Below are positions 8,076-17,498 of a stretch of 45,964 nt of DNA, piece by piece. The stretch is from assembly GCF_014377975.1 (NCBI RefSeq), contig NZ_JACMOO010000285.1:1-45964 (forward strand), read 5' to 3'. The notes under the pieces were generated by a model. It did no database searches. It worked only from the letters and a program-made list of their open reading frames with translations, and had not been told where the DNA came from. The first letter of the stretch is position 1; each line of letters begins with the position of its first letter. This stretch comes from Ferruginibacter sp. GTDB lineage: Bacteria > Bacteroidota > Bacteroidia > Chitinophagales > Chitinophagaceae. Both the position numbers and the translations under genes were made by a program.

Positions 8076-9227
8076 ATGGCACAAATATCGTTTTGGGAGA
8101 AAGAAAGTTTTTTTGCACCACAGGATGTAATTATCGTGGGCAGCGGTTTTGTAGGTTTGTGGAGTGCGTTGCATCTAAAATTAAAAAAACCTGGATATAA
8201 AATTACAATTCTTGAAAGAGGCTTTATTCCTACAGGTGCAAGCACCCGCAACGCAGGCTTCAGTTGCTTTGGCAGCCCCGGCGAGTTAGTGGCTGATGTG
8301 GCAACAATGGGCGAAGATAATATGTGGCAACTGGTAGAAATGCGGTACCAGGGTTTGCAGCAAATAAGAAAAAATTTTACCGATGACGCAATTGACTATG
8401 ATGCGTGCGGCGGGTATGAATGCTTTTCAAAACAATCTGCAGACTGGACCGAATGTACCGACAAACTTAACTGGCTAAATAAGGGTTTACAAAAAATTAC
8501 CGGCGATGAAAATTTATTTAAAATAGCCGATGAAAAAATCGGCGCATTTGGATTGAAGGGCTTTGATCATCTGATAGAAAACAAGCTGGAAGCAGGTATA
8601 CATTCCGGTAAATTAGTGCAGGCTCTGTTACAAAAAGTACAGGGCTTAGGTGTGCAGGTATTAACCAATATTGAAGTAACTTCTTATGAAAGCCATTACA
8701 ATGGAGTACAACTACACACTTCTGTTGCGGGTAGCCCGGAAACGAATATCCCTTTTACGGCAAATCAATTATTGCTTTGCACCAATGCGTTTACAAAACA
8801 ACTGCTGCCACAAGCCGATATTATACCAAACCGTGGACAGGTACTTATTACGGCTCCTATTAGTAACCTTCTTTTAAAAGGAACATTTCATTTTGACCAG
8901 GGCTATTATTATTTTAGAAATGTAGGTAACCGCTTGTTATTGGGTGGCGCAAGAAACAAAGATTTTGATAAGGAGAATACACTGGAAATGCAGACTACAC
9001 CTATAATACAGGCTGCATTAGAAAATTTTATACAAGAACATTTATTACCGGATACAACCTACACTGTTACAGATTCATGGAGCGGTATCATGGCCATGGG
9101 TCAGCAAAAAACTCCCTTAATCCTGCACATTGAGAACAATATATTTTGCTGCGTCCGGATGGGTGGAATGGGCGTGGCACTGGCCCCAATGGCCGCACAA
9201 AAAGTTGCTGAGTTAATGAGCAGTTGA
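8076..9227 (+). CDS. FAD-dependent oxidoreductase (DAO family)
   Basis: A 383-residue flavoprotein. The dinucleotide-binding motif GSGFVG is at residues 22-27 with the acidic strand end ILERG further on, and TGASTRNAGFSCFG matches the second FAD contact region of the DAO family (gamma-glutamylputrescine oxidase/sarcosine oxidase type). The C-terminal SWSGIMAMGQQKTPLI and GGMGVALAPMAAQ match the substrate/FAD closing motifs. Oxidation of a secondary or primary amine with transfer to oxygen is expected; the substrate is unknown. The ORF faces the metalloprotease gene with only 4 bp between stop codons and no terminator between them. Confidence 0.8.
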   Translation: MAQISFWEKESFFAPQDVIIVGSGFVGLWSALHLKLKKPGYKITILERGFIPTGASTRNAGFSCFGSPGELVADVATMGEDNMWQLVEMRYQGLQQIRKNFTDDAIDYDACGGYECFSKQSADWTECTDKLNWLNKGLQKITGDENLFKIADEKIGAFGLKGFDHLIENKLEAGIHSGKLVQALLQKVQGLGVQVLTNIEVTSYESHYNGVQLHTSVAGSPETNIPFTANQLLLCTNAFTKQLLPQADIIPNRGQVLITAPISNLLLKGTFHFDQGYYYFRNVGNRLLLGGARNKDFDKENTLEMQTTPIIQAALENFIQEHLLPDTTYTVTDSWSGIMAMGQQKTPLILHIENNIFCCVRMGGMGVALAPMAAQKVAELMSS

Positions 9228-9231
9228 TAGT

Positions 9232-10506
9232 TTATTCTTTGATAAGTTTTTTTGTAATCCTGGTAGCTCCTTCCTGGATACTGAGTATATAAACACCTTT
9301 GGCAAGCCCCGCAGTATTAATATTTGTTTTTGCTGAAATAACTGTACCACTGTAAACTTTATTTCCCGTTACATTAAAAATATTGATTGTTTTTAAAACA
9401 GATGCTTTTAATTCACCGATGTATTCAATTGTTACAATTGACTGCAACGGATTAGGATATATTTTTAACCCGGCAAATGGTTGTACAGCAACCGTGGTAT
9501 CAATAGCAGGTAAAGCCCCGCCCTGGGCCAGGGTGCTGTCGCAGGCAAAAGAAAGCAGGAATGAATTGCGTATATTATTTTCAGCAAACAAGGCCCTCAT
9601 TCTTATTTTTTGACCTTTGGTAAAAAGGTTCATACAATCATCGTTTGTAAAATCCATAAAGTTCATATACATGTCGCCGTTGCCGTTTGGAGAGCAATTG
9701 GTTACATGCGGAAACGTAGGGCAGCCATAGTTATAATACTGCTGAACAGGCGTATCGTCTACGTCGTCAGTACCGCAGATGGCATCGCCCCAGATATGTT
9801 TCAACCCAAGCCAGTGGCCTGTTTCGTGGGTAGCGGTGCGGCCTTTATCGTAAGGAGAACGTACATTGCCAGTGGTTCCAAAAACATCATACGATATCAC
9901 TACACCATCCGTAGCTGCAGGGCCGCCAGGAATGCTAGAGTAACCCAATGTCCTTCCACCCATATTACAAACCCAGATGTTGAGGTAGCGTTTACAGTCC
10001 CATGCATCATCACCACCCTGGGCTGCATATTTCATGGCATCCTCGGGAGAAAAAAAATCTGTTTTGGTGTATTTTCTTATGATGCCTGTTGTTCTTCTGC
10101 CCTGCGGATCAACCTGAGCCAGACAAAACCTGATCCTGGTATCAGCAACCAGTGTTGCAAAAACTGTAGGGGTATTTATTCTATCTGCATTTAAATTACT
10201 GTAATCATTGTTTAACACAGTAAGCTGCGACTGTACCTGGGCAAGGCTTATATTCTGAATGGATGTATTGTATAAAATATGTATTACTACGGGAAGGTTA
10301 ATAATTTCATCTGCTACAATATCTCTGGCCGCACTATTATTTGAAACAGCCGTTATTTGTGCAGCCGCTTTATTAAAAGAATTTTTGATGAAAGGATCAG
10401 TAGTAATTAATTGCTGGATATACCCGGCGGTACCACAATTGCGCTGTGCCTGCGCAACAGACATCTCCAGCATAAAAAATAAAATAAAGACGGATGAAAA
10501 TTTCAT
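9232..10506 (-). CDS. Secreted M43-type zinc metalloprotease with T9SS sorting domain
   Basis: A 424-residue preproprotein. Signal peptide residues 1-20, a propeptide-like segment, then a metzincin catalytic domain with zinc motif HETGHWLGLKH at 227-237 and a Met-turn region (YMNFMDFTNDDCMNLF). The pappalysin-like block CGTDDVDDTP follows the zinc motif. A C-terminal domain of about 80 residues (IYPNP...VTIEYIGE to KGVYILSIQEG...KKLIKE) is a type A T9SS sorting domain, so the enzyme should cross the outer membrane by the type IX system and be released or surface-anchored. Substrate proteins are unknown. Six or more Cys suggest disulfides in the mature protein. Confidence 0.9.
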   Translation of the reverse strand: MKFSSVFILFFMLEMSVAQAQRNCGTAGYIQQLITTDPFIKNSFNKAAAQITAVSNNSAARDIVADEIINLPVVIHILYNTSIQNISLAQVQSQLTVLNNDYSNLNADRINTPTVFATLVADTRIRFCLAQVDPQGRRTTGIIRKYTKTDFFSPEDAMKYAAQGGDDAWDCKRYLNIWVCNMGGRTLGYSSIPGGPAATDGVVISYDVFGTTGNVRSPYDKGRTATHETGHWLGLKHIWGDAICGTDDVDDTPVQQYYNYGCPTFPHVTNCSPNGNGDMYMNFMDFTNDDCMNLFTKGQKIRMRALFAENNIRNSFLLSFACDSTLAQGGALPAIDTTVAVQPFAGLKIYPNPLQSIVTIEYIGELKASVLKTINIFNVTGNKVYSGTVISAKTNINTAGLAKGVYILSIQEGATRITKKLIKE

Positions 10507-10705
10507 AAACCAAAAATTTGAAATGCAAAAAGATAATTTGGCTCATGGGGATACAATGATACTGATCAAGGGTATTGGAGATACGGGCATTGGCCGAACA
10601 ATAGAAAAGGTGGAATTTATAATCTCAGAATAAACAGCAGACGGTATTATTTAATGGGAGTAATTTGTAATATCCGTTTCAGAGATACCGTAAAAGTAAG
10701 GACAA

Positions 10706-10736
10706 TTTGCTTGCCGGCAAAAAATATTTACATTTT
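10706..10736 (+). promoter_or_regulatory. Bacteroidota-type promoter of the glutamine cyclotransferase gene
   Basis: TTTG at 10706-10709 and TACATTTT at 10729-10736 are separated by exactly 19 bp, matching the Bacteroidota consensus TTTG/TAnnTTTG with one mismatch. The predicted transcription start near 10743 excludes the upstream-most start of the open frame and supports the ATG at 10806. Confidence 0.55.
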
Positions 10737-10805
10737 TTTATTACAATGATGGCATTAAACCTGTTATGCTTTAGTATTTTTGCCTTTAAACCGAATTTAA
10801 TTTTG

Positions 10806-11624
10806 ATGACAAAGTATTTACTATTTGCAGCAGTATTGCTGCTTACTGCCTGCAACAGCAACAACAATGCTGTAGAAACAACCATTACTGAAACGCCTTT
10901 AACCGGTATTGCCGCACCACAAAATATAAACTTAAATATTATTGGTATTTATCCCCACGATACAAGTGCCTACACGCAGGGACTTGAGATTTATAATGGT
11001 AAATTATATGAAGGAACGGGGGATTATGAAACCTCTTCACTAAGAATCACTGATATTAAAACCGGAAAGGTAGAGCACAAACACATGATGGGTACCAATA
11101 AAATTTTTGGCGAAGGCATCACAATTTTTAATGATAAAATTTACCAGCTTACCTGGCAAAGCCATGTGGTAAATGTGTATGACCTGAATAATATTGATCG
11201 GCCCATAAAAACATTTAACTGGCCATATGAAGGCTGGGGTATTACACACACGTCAACCGAATTAATCATCAGTGATGGCTCTGCCAATTTATATTTTGTA
11301 AACCCCGATAATTTTAAAATAAGAACCACCACCCAGGTTACCGATAATATCGGGCCGGTAAATAACCTTAACGAACTTGAATTGATTAACGGCTTTGTAT
11401 TTGCCAATGTATACCAGTCGGATACTATTGTAAAGATTGACCCTGCAAACGGACATGTGGTGGGCAAAATAGATTTGTCCGGCTTAAAGGATCAATATTT
11501 TAAAAACCTGTTAGTTCCGGAAAGAACCGATGTGCTAAATGGTATTGCCTATGACAGCACTACCAAAAAGATATACATTACCGGAAAGCGCTGGCCCAAA
11601 ATGTTTGAGGCGTTTATAAATTGA
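10806..11624 (+). CDS. Glutaminyl-peptide cyclotransferase (glutamine cyclotransferase) lipoprotein
   Basis: A 272-residue lipoprotein. MTKYLLFAAVLLLTAC is a lipoprotein signal peptide with lipobox LTAC; this and the promoter at 10706 fix the start at ATG 10806. The body is a five-bladed propeller of the bacterial/plant glutamine cyclotransferase type: YTQGLEIYNGKLYEGTGDY, GEGITIFNDKIYQLTWQ, WPYEGWGITHTSTELIISDG, LNELELINGFVFANVYQSD and LNGIAYDSTTKKIYITGKRW are the recurring blade motifs. It should convert N-terminal Gln of exported proteins to pyroglutamate. In Bacteroidota such processing protects T9SS cargo and other exported proteins after signal-peptide cleavage; the metalloprotease next door is exported but the link is only positional. 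Confidence 0.9.
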   Translation: MTKYLLFAAVLLLTACNSNNNAVETTITETPLTGIAAPQNINLNIIGIYPHDTSAYTQGLEIYNGKLYEGTGDYETSSLRITDIKTGKVEHKHMMGTNKIFGEGITIFNDKIYQLTWQSHVVNVYDLNNIDRPIKTFNWPYEGWGITHTSTELIISDGSANLYFVNPDNFKIRTTTQVTDNIGPVNNLNELELINGFVFANVYQSDTIVKIDPANGHVVGKIDLSGLKDQYFKNLLVPERTDVLNGIAYDSTTKKIYITGKRWPKMFEAFIN

Positions 11625-11626
11625 TG

Positions 11627-11675
11627 ACAGCATCAGTGAATGAAAACGGAAGTTATATTACTGCTGTATTTTTTT
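11627..11675 (+). terminator. Possible terminator after the cyclotransferase gene
   Basis: ACAG/CTGT and CAGT/ACTG form an interrupted stem just after the stop codon, followed by A then seven T. The stem has an internal bulge and a large loop, so it is weak. Confidence 0.35.
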
Positions 11676-11710
11676 ATTTAAAAAAAGAGAAAGTTCCTGT
11701 TCTACATAAC

Positions 11711-12265
11711 CTACGGCGTTATAACATTACCCAATAAATTAAATCCGTACTGCGATAAATAAAGCACAATTATTGACAAACCAACTACGCCTAAAACAAT
11801 TGCCCAAATCCACCACTGACTTTTTTTAGTTATTTCTGTTTCGTCAAAATAGCCGGTCATTTGTGTAGAGGTTGTTTCCTTGTCGCCTACCAGTAATGCG
11901 TGTTCTGTATGTTGTCTTATTACGGTTTGAGCAGCCACAGTGGGTAAAAAAAAACTGTTTACCTTCCGGGGAATAAAATCAATGGCACCTTGCCCATTTT
12001 TTATAAAGTCCCCCACCCCTTTTAAGGTCACAATTCCTTTTTCATCAATGTCTTTTTTTATCAGTTCACTGAATGCAGTAAACTCGTTAAATACATTTTC
12101 ATCAGCCTCCTGCGAAGCAGAAAAAACAATAGATGGCAACGGCGCTTTTATCTGTGCGTTCACTAAATCATGCTCAGCTGAAAGGCTGGTTACAGCAAGT
12201 GTACCAATACCGGGTAAGCGGCAGGTTTTATTCAGAAAAAGTGTTGGTGCAATGATGTATTCCAT
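11711..12265 (-). CDS. HU-CCDC81-like domain protein with one membrane segment
   Basis: A 184-residue protein. The N-terminal block (LFLNKTCRLPGIGTLAVTS, residues about 8-28) followed by an acidic/hydrophobic segment and GVGDFIKNGQGAIDFIP (about 100-118) looks like the prokaryotic HU-CCDC81 fold that in Bacteroidota often precedes a membrane anchor and a SPOR domain. A single transmembrane helix lies at about residues 150-172 (WWIWAIVLGVVGLSIIVLYL). No SPOR domain follows. It is the last gene after the TPR and barrel genes on the same strand (123 bp after the barrel). The role is unknown; the envelope context suggests cell-wall or septum association. Confidence 0.55.
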   Translation of the reverse strand: MEYIIAPTLFLNKTCRLPGIGTLAVTSLSAEHDLVNAQIKAPLPSIVFSASQEADENVFNEFTAFSELIKKDIDEKGIVTLKGVGDFIKNGQGAIDFIPRKVNSFFLPTVAAQTVIRQHTEHALLVGDKETTSTQMTGYFDETEITKKSQWWIWAIVLGVVGLSIIVLYLSQYGFNLLGNVITP

Positions 12266-12388
12266 GGTAAATGTGTATTGTTCAAAGATAGGAATATACC
12301 ATAAAAGACGATTATAGAAATAAGCAGTGCTTATCTGTTGAAAAAAATACTGTTAAACAAACCAGCGCTGTTCTTAATCAAAAAAAAA

Positions 12389-14032
12389 TTAAAACTTAAG
12401 TATGATCCCAGCCAACACGCCGGTTCCGTAAACTTCGTACCCATACCAGCGCTGGTATTTATTGTTTAAAATATTATTGATATCCAGCCAGGCGCTTATT
12501 TTTTTATTAATCGTTACTTCAACGCCTGCACTCAGGTCGGCTGCGCCGCCTAAGGTTTGATTTATATTACCGGGCAACAGGTAAGCCGATCCGGTATATG
12601 CAGTAAAATCACTTTTAATCATTACCTGTTTAAACGCCCACCAGCGCAGGGATGCATCAATTTGCAATGGTATGGTGCCCCAGGCCTTCGCATTGTCATG
12701 CATGCCGGTATAGCCATTAAAAGTAAGTCCGCCGGTAATCGTAAATTTATCCTGGTTTATATAACTCAAATCGCCATGTATACGCAGGTCGGCCAGCTTA
12801 CTTTCGTTGCTAACTTTAAACGATTTGGAATCAGAACCTATGGCAGTATCATTTATAAAGAAAGGCAGGTTTTTATACCTGAGCACGCCACCCTTGGCAC
12901 TAAAATTAAAATGTTTACCAACAGATGCCTTGATGCCCCCATACAATTCAGTTTCTGTTGTATTGAGTTGAGGGGAAGTTAGCGGCGACAGGTAAGGATT
13001 GATAGCGGTTAAATTCTGATAACTGTTTTTAATAAACCGGCCAGTAAAACCAGCCTGCACCAAAAATGATTTATCAGGTATTTGTGCCTCGCCGTAAAAA
13101 TTGGGTAGTACACTTAACTTACCATTATCCCAGGCAGGTGTTAACCCGCCATGTAACGATAACTCCGGTGTTGTATAAATTAATTCAGGTGCAATTGAAA
13201 AAATATTATTGCTGAATTTGATATTATCAGGCATGTAATTTTGAGTGGTATAGCTGGTTATGTCCGCTTTGGCAACCACTTTTACTGAAAAAATATCTCC
13301 CAGTTTTTTTTCTACCGGAGCCTCTATCAGCAAAGAACTTTCGGTTAATTTTTTCTGGTTAGTAAAAACATTGATCTCTATATTAGGGTTGTAATTAATA
13401 TCCTGCTCATTTACATCTTTGTTGCGAAAGCCTCCCTTCAATTTAACATCTGTTAACCGCTGCAACAGATCGCTTTTATTGTAATTGTGCAGCGCATGAT
13501 CGTAGCCGTATAAATAGTAATCATTCTGACTAATACCAGCACTGCCATACACTTCAGCCTTGTCTGTAAAATAACTACCGCTTGCTTTTAGGTTCATCTT
13601 GCTATAATCCTGGTTCTTGATTTTACCTTTTGATGAAATATAATCAGCATACACATTTACTAAACTTTCTTTGCCGTCGCCAAAACTAAATCCCGCATTA
13701 ATGTACGGTGTTGAATAGTTACCAAAGCCTGCTTTCAAAAAATTACGGGAACCCATATCCAGACTGGTATCCTGTGTTAAAGCCAACGGTTTTAAAGTCA
13801 TTGGCTGATAAGTATAAAATAAATTTTGTGCTGGAATGGCATACGGTGAAACCTGTCTGACCGTATCTGCGGTTAAATTGGTAGCCGAAAAATTAATTTT
13901 AACTGCGTTGCGCAATACGGGTTTATAGCTGGAAGTAATATCAATGCTTTGCTTTTTAGTGGTATCTCTTTGAGCAAAACATGCCATTGCCGGTAAACAA
14001 AATAAACCTGTTATTATACTTTTTGTACGCAT
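12389..14032 (-). CDS. Outer-membrane beta-barrel protein (TonB-receptor-like barrel without plug)
   Basis: A 547-residue exported protein: signal peptide residues 1-20 (ends CFAQ), then alternating amphipathic strands with many aromatic residues (GFGNYSTPYINAGFSFG, VNVYADYIS, LRWWAFKQVMIKSDF) and a C-terminal strand ending in Phe (VYGTGVLAGIILKF), the signature of an outer-membrane barrel. No plug domain or TonB box is visible, so it is unlikely to be a standard active transporter. It lies 57 bp downstream of the large TPR protein, and the two are probably cotranscribed. Such pairs recur in Bacteroidota, but a function is not established to my knowledge. Confidence 0.75.
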   Translation of the reverse strand: MRTKSIITGLFCLPAMACFAQRDTTKKQSIDITSSYKPVLRNAVKINFSATNLTADTVRQVSPYAIPAQNLFYTYQPMTLKPLALTQDTSLDMGSRNFLKAGFGNYSTPYINAGFSFGDGKESLVNVYADYISSKGKIKNQDYSKMNLKASGSYFTDKAEVYGSAGISQNDYYLYGYDHALHNYNKSDLLQRLTDVKLKGGFRNKDVNEQDINYNPNIEINVFTNQKKLTESSLLIEAPVEKKLGDIFSVKVVAKADITSYTTQNYMPDNIKFSNNIFSIAPELIYTTPELSLHGGLTPAWDNGKLSVLPNFYGEAQIPDKSFLVQAGFTGRFIKNSYQNLTAINPYLSPLTSPQLNTTETELYGGIKASVGKHFNFSAKGGVLRYKNLPFFINDTAIGSDSKSFKVSNESKLADLRIHGDLSYINQDKFTITGGLTFNGYTGMHDNAKAWGTIPLQIDASLRWWAFKQVMIKSDFTAYTGSAYLLPGNINQTLGGAADLSAGVEVTINKKISAWLDINNILNNKYQRWYGYEVYGTGVLAGIILKF

Positions 14033-14089
14033 AGTAATGTATATATTTTAAGCTGCTCTTTAATAAAAATGGTAATAGTAAAAGACGTT

Positions 14090-17000
14090 TTAATTTACTT
14101 TTGACGACTCTTTTTCTGCAGCCATCGCTTTATCCAGTTTTTGCTGAGCGGTTGTTTTCAATTCCGGCAGGGTAGAATTTTGAGCTACACTTTGATAAGT
14201 TGCTTTTGCATTAAAAAAATCTTTTTGCTGCATAAAAATATCACCCAATAAAATATAGCTGCTGGTAAGCCAGTAATCATAACTGCTGGTTTCTTTTATT
14301 ACAACTTGTGCCGCTTTTTCTGCAGCTGTATAATTACCAATGCTAAACAAACAGTTCGCAATTTCATACCTGGCTTCTGCACCCCAGGCCGATTTATTGA
14401 TAGCAGCACATGATTTGAATGAAGCAATAGCACCGTTGCAATCATTGCTTTTTTGCTGCGACTTTCCCAACACTAAAAAGGCAACCGATTTATCATCGGT
14501 ACTAATACCTTTACCTTTTAACAAATCCTTTGCTACTTCATTTGCCTGGTCATATTCCTTTAACTGGTAATCGCATCTAACCAGGCCCCTTGCGGCTTCC
14601 AGCTGATTGTCCTGATTGACGGCACCTGAACGAAGCAATTCAAAAGCCTTTTTTGCATTGGGATAATCTTTTAATTCAAAATAATATATGCGGCTGGCTG
14701 CCAGCGCAGCCCTTTCAAAATATTTATTGATGCCTTTGCTGCTTACATAATTATATCCTATCAATGCATTGCTCCAGTCTTTATTTTTTGAGTAACATTC
14801 ACTGCGAAAAAAGCTGGCTTCCAGTACAGAAGCGCCTACAGGAAACTGCGACAAATAATTGGTAAAGCCGGCGATAGCACCTGCACAATCGTTGCCATTG
14901 TATTTTAATTCTGCAGCCGAATAAGTAATGCCATCGGCCTCTGTTGCTGAAATATTTTTACCATTTTTACGCATCAGTTCAACGTACTCATTTGGTTTTC
15001 CGGATTCCACATAAATGCCTTTAAGGTTGTCCAGCGCTTCATCTACCTCAACCGACTGAGGGTATTGCTGTATCAGCTGCTGGTAGTTAGCCAAGGCTTG
15101 TTCGTTGTTATTGAGATTGTAATAACTAAGACCAAGTTTTAAATATGCTTTTGGTTTTAATCCGCCTGCACTATTATAGGTTAGTACCTTGTTTAAATAA
15201 GGAATGGCTTCGGTGAATTTTTCATCGGCCATATAAGTATTGGCTACTTCCATTGTTGCATCGGGTACCAGGCTGCTTTGCGGATACAGGCGGATTAAGC
15301 TGTTTAGACCGGCAATTTTTCCAGATGCGCTTTTTATACCCGCAATCATTGCTTTTTGAAACAGGGCATAATCACTTTGTGTCAATCCCTTGCTGATTAC
15401 AATATCATACATGCTGCTGGCTTTGGAAAAATCTTTTACCATAAAATAATTATCCGCACTTCTTACATAAGCATCCTGTTCAACAGGAGTGGCTGTGATA
15501 GCTGATTTGGCTATAGCTTCAAAATTAGCCAGCGATTGCCTGTAGTTTTCCTTTTTCATCCAGCAATACCCAAGATCGTATTTTGCAGTGGCAGGTGTTG
15601 CTTCGCCTTGCGCAACAGCACCACTTTGTAAATAAAAAGATAAATACCGGATGGCTGCATCATAATCAGGTATGCGGTAAGCAATTTCTCCCTTCCAGAA
15701 ATTAGCATACGGTGTAATAGATGAAGCTGGAAGTTTTAATATTTTTGAAAATAATTCATCGGCCTGTATTATTTGCTGATCGTTAAAATACTCAATAGCA
15801 CGGCCATATAAAATACGCGGATAAACATTTTGCATGGCAGCGGTTGGTTTACTAAACGACTCATATAAAGTAAGCGCATCATTAAAATTATTAGTATTCG
15901 CCAGCAGGCCTACTAAAATTTCTTTTGCCTCGTTGGTAGAAATTGAATTGGGATAATTATTTAAAAAATTTCTCATTTCATTCAGGGCTACATCCGGGTA
16001 GCCAAGATCGTACGATAACTTGGCATAATTGAACAATGAAATTTCCTGTTGTTTTTTATTACTGCTGTTATTGGCACAATATTGAAAAGCCGTTCTTGCA
16101 TTTGCTTTTTGATTGGTTCTTAAATAACAATCGCCCAGCAGGTACATCGAATTTTGTCCCAACGAATCCTGCTCATTGCTGAGTTGTTTAAAGCCCTCAA
16201 TTGCTTTGTTCAATTGTTTAGCTTCATAATAACAATAACTCAATTCATACAAATCTTCCTTGCTTACCTTTTTTGTATTTTTTACATAATATTCCAGTAG
16301 TGGCAGAGCTTTTGCGTAATTCTTTCTTTCAAAATACATCTGTCCCAGCAACTGTTTCATTTCTTTATCATAATACAAACCTCCCCTGCTTAAAGTGCTT
16401 TCGCCATACCGTAAACTCTCCTCCTTTTTATTTTGAAAATAATAGATTTCGGCAATGTAGTAAGGTACCACACTTTTATATTCATCTTTCATTTCTACCA
16501 GCTTAAACGATTTTAATGCATCTGCATAACTGCGGTCGTAATAACTTATAAAACCGTAATAATAATTGGCAGGAATGTAATATTTATTTTCAGGCAGCTG
16601 GTGAATTTCGTTAAACAAAGGTTTGGCATCTTTAAAACGTTTCAGGTTAAAATAGCAGTACCCCATTTCAAATTTTGCATCAGCAATTTCTTCATTGCTC
16701 AGGTTATCGAGCGATGCCTGTTCATAATATTTTATAGCATTGGTAAAATCATTTTTCACAAAATAAAATTTACCTAAATGATAACTCATTAATTCTAACC
16801 GGGGCTGATTGTTTATCCATTCTATGTAATGCTTTGCTTCTTCTTCTGCAATGGGCAACCCCAGTTTCAAACGGCATACGATGTAATAATAATTTACATC
16901 ATCATGCAAATACACATTATTACTTTTTTGATCATCAGGATATTCTTTCTTTACCACTTCCAGTAAGGGATACGCCAGTGCATACTGCTGTTTAATAAAC

Positions 17001-17137
17001 AATTCTTTTGCGTCTTTAAACTTTCTTTCTGCATCTGTAAAAACATGTGTGGGTTGTGCAAATACTGAAAAAGAAAAGAGTACTGCTATCAGCAGCAAAA
17101 AATAGGTTGGTTTTATCATATTGATTATATCTTTCAT
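14090..17137 (-). CDS. Large periplasmic TPR-repeat protein
   Basis: A 1015-residue protein with a signal peptide and TPR-like helical repeats over most of its length (for example NAIKYYEQASLDNLSNEEIADAK, ALANYQQLIQQYPQSVEVDEAL, TAEKAAQVVIKETSSYD). Some repeats resemble those of YbgF/CpoB and BamD-type outer-membrane assembly proteins. It should act as a periplasmic scaffold. Two ATGs are possible: 17137 and 17119; the second gives a cleaner signal peptide (MIKPTYFLLLIAVLFSFSVF). It heads a probable operon with the barrel and HU-like genes. Confidence 0.8.
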   Translation of the reverse strand: MKDIINMIKPTYFLLLIAVLFSFSVFAQPTHVFTDAERKFKDAKELFIKQQYALAYPLLEVVKKEYPDDQKSNNVYLHDDVNYYYIVCRLKLGLPIAEEEAKHYIEWINNQPRLELMSYHLGKFYFVKNDFTNAIKYYEQASLDNLSNEEIADAKFEMGYCYFNLKRFKDAKPLFNEIHQLPENKYYIPANYYYGFISYYDRSYADALKSFKLVEMKDEYKSVVPYYIAEIYYFQNKKEESLRYGESTLSRGGLYYDKEMKQLLGQMYFERKNYAKALPLLEYYVKNTKKVSKEDLYELSYCYYEAKQLNKAIEGFKQLSNEQDSLGQNSMYLLGDCYLRTNQKANARTAFQYCANNSSNKKQQEISLFNYAKLSYDLGYPDVALNEMRNFLNNYPNSISTNEAKEILVGLLANTNNFNDALTLYESFSKPTAAMQNVYPRILYGRAIEYFNDQQIIQADELFSKILKLPASSITPYANFWKGEIAYRIPDYDAAIRYLSFYLQSGAVAQGEATPATAKYDLGYCWMKKENYRQSLANFEAIAKSAITATPVEQDAYVRSADNYFMVKDFSKASSMYDIVISKGLTQSDYALFQKAMIAGIKSASGKIAGLNSLIRLYPQSSLVPDATMEVANTYMADEKFTEAIPYLNKVLTYNSAGGLKPKAYLKLGLSYYNLNNNEQALANYQQLIQQYPQSVEVDEALDNLKGIYVESGKPNEYVELMRKNGKNISATEADGITYSAAELKYNGNDCAGAIAGFTNYLSQFPVGASVLEASFFRSECYSKNKDWSNALIGYNYVSSKGINKYFERAALAASRIYYFELKDYPNAKKAFELLRSGAVNQDNQLEAARGLVRCDYQLKEYDQANEVAKDLLKGKGISTDDKSVAFLVLGKSQQKSNDCNGAIASFKSCAAINKSAWGAEARYEIANCLFSIGNYTAAEKAAQVVIKETSSYDYWLTSSYILLGDIFMQQKDFFNAKATYQSVAQNSTLPELKTTAQQKLDKAMAAEKESSKVN

Positions 17138-17498
17138 TATTGCTAATGGTAAAATTAACTCTATTGCCGTTTACGCAAACACCATTCCAAACCAGTTGTT
17201 AATAAGTGGATAACTGTTGCATTCAAAAGGAAATGTACAGTTGAAAGCCTGTTAAAAAAAAGGTAAAGAATAAATATCTTTTATTGCAGTTCAAAAATTT
17301 TAACCCTCATTGATTTTTATTTTTCAAATAACATTATCATTTTTATAAATTATTTGCTAACCATTTGGTTTATGACCTTCTTCATACTGCTTCTAACAAC
17401 ACTTTATTACATTGCAATTGATGAATACAAATATTTTTACAGTATAAATAATGATAAAGATTAAATTGCCGGAAATTTATAACGTTTAAAAAACCAGG
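17138..17498. other. Divergent intergenic region
   Basis: About 360 AT-rich bp between the divergent TPR and DoxX genes. Apart from one 30-codon hydrophobic ORF (listed separately) I see no RNA gene or clear promoter pair. Confidence 0.5.
17372..17464 (+). CDS. Possible 30-residue membrane microprotein
   Basis: ATG at 17372 opens a 30-codon frame whose first half is hydrophobic (MTFFILLLTTLYYIAIDE) and whose second half is polar and aromatic. It ends 34 bp before the doxX start. There is no visible ribosome-binding sequence and AT-rich DNA readily gives hydrophobic frames by chance, so this is speculative. Confidence 0.2.
   Translation: MTFFILLLTTLYYIAIDEYKYFYSINNDKD

Noticed and set aside
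9610-10194. 194-residue plus-strand frame inside the metalloprotease
   Set aside because: It runs antisense through the zinc-site region of a clearly real gene and has no recognisable domain.
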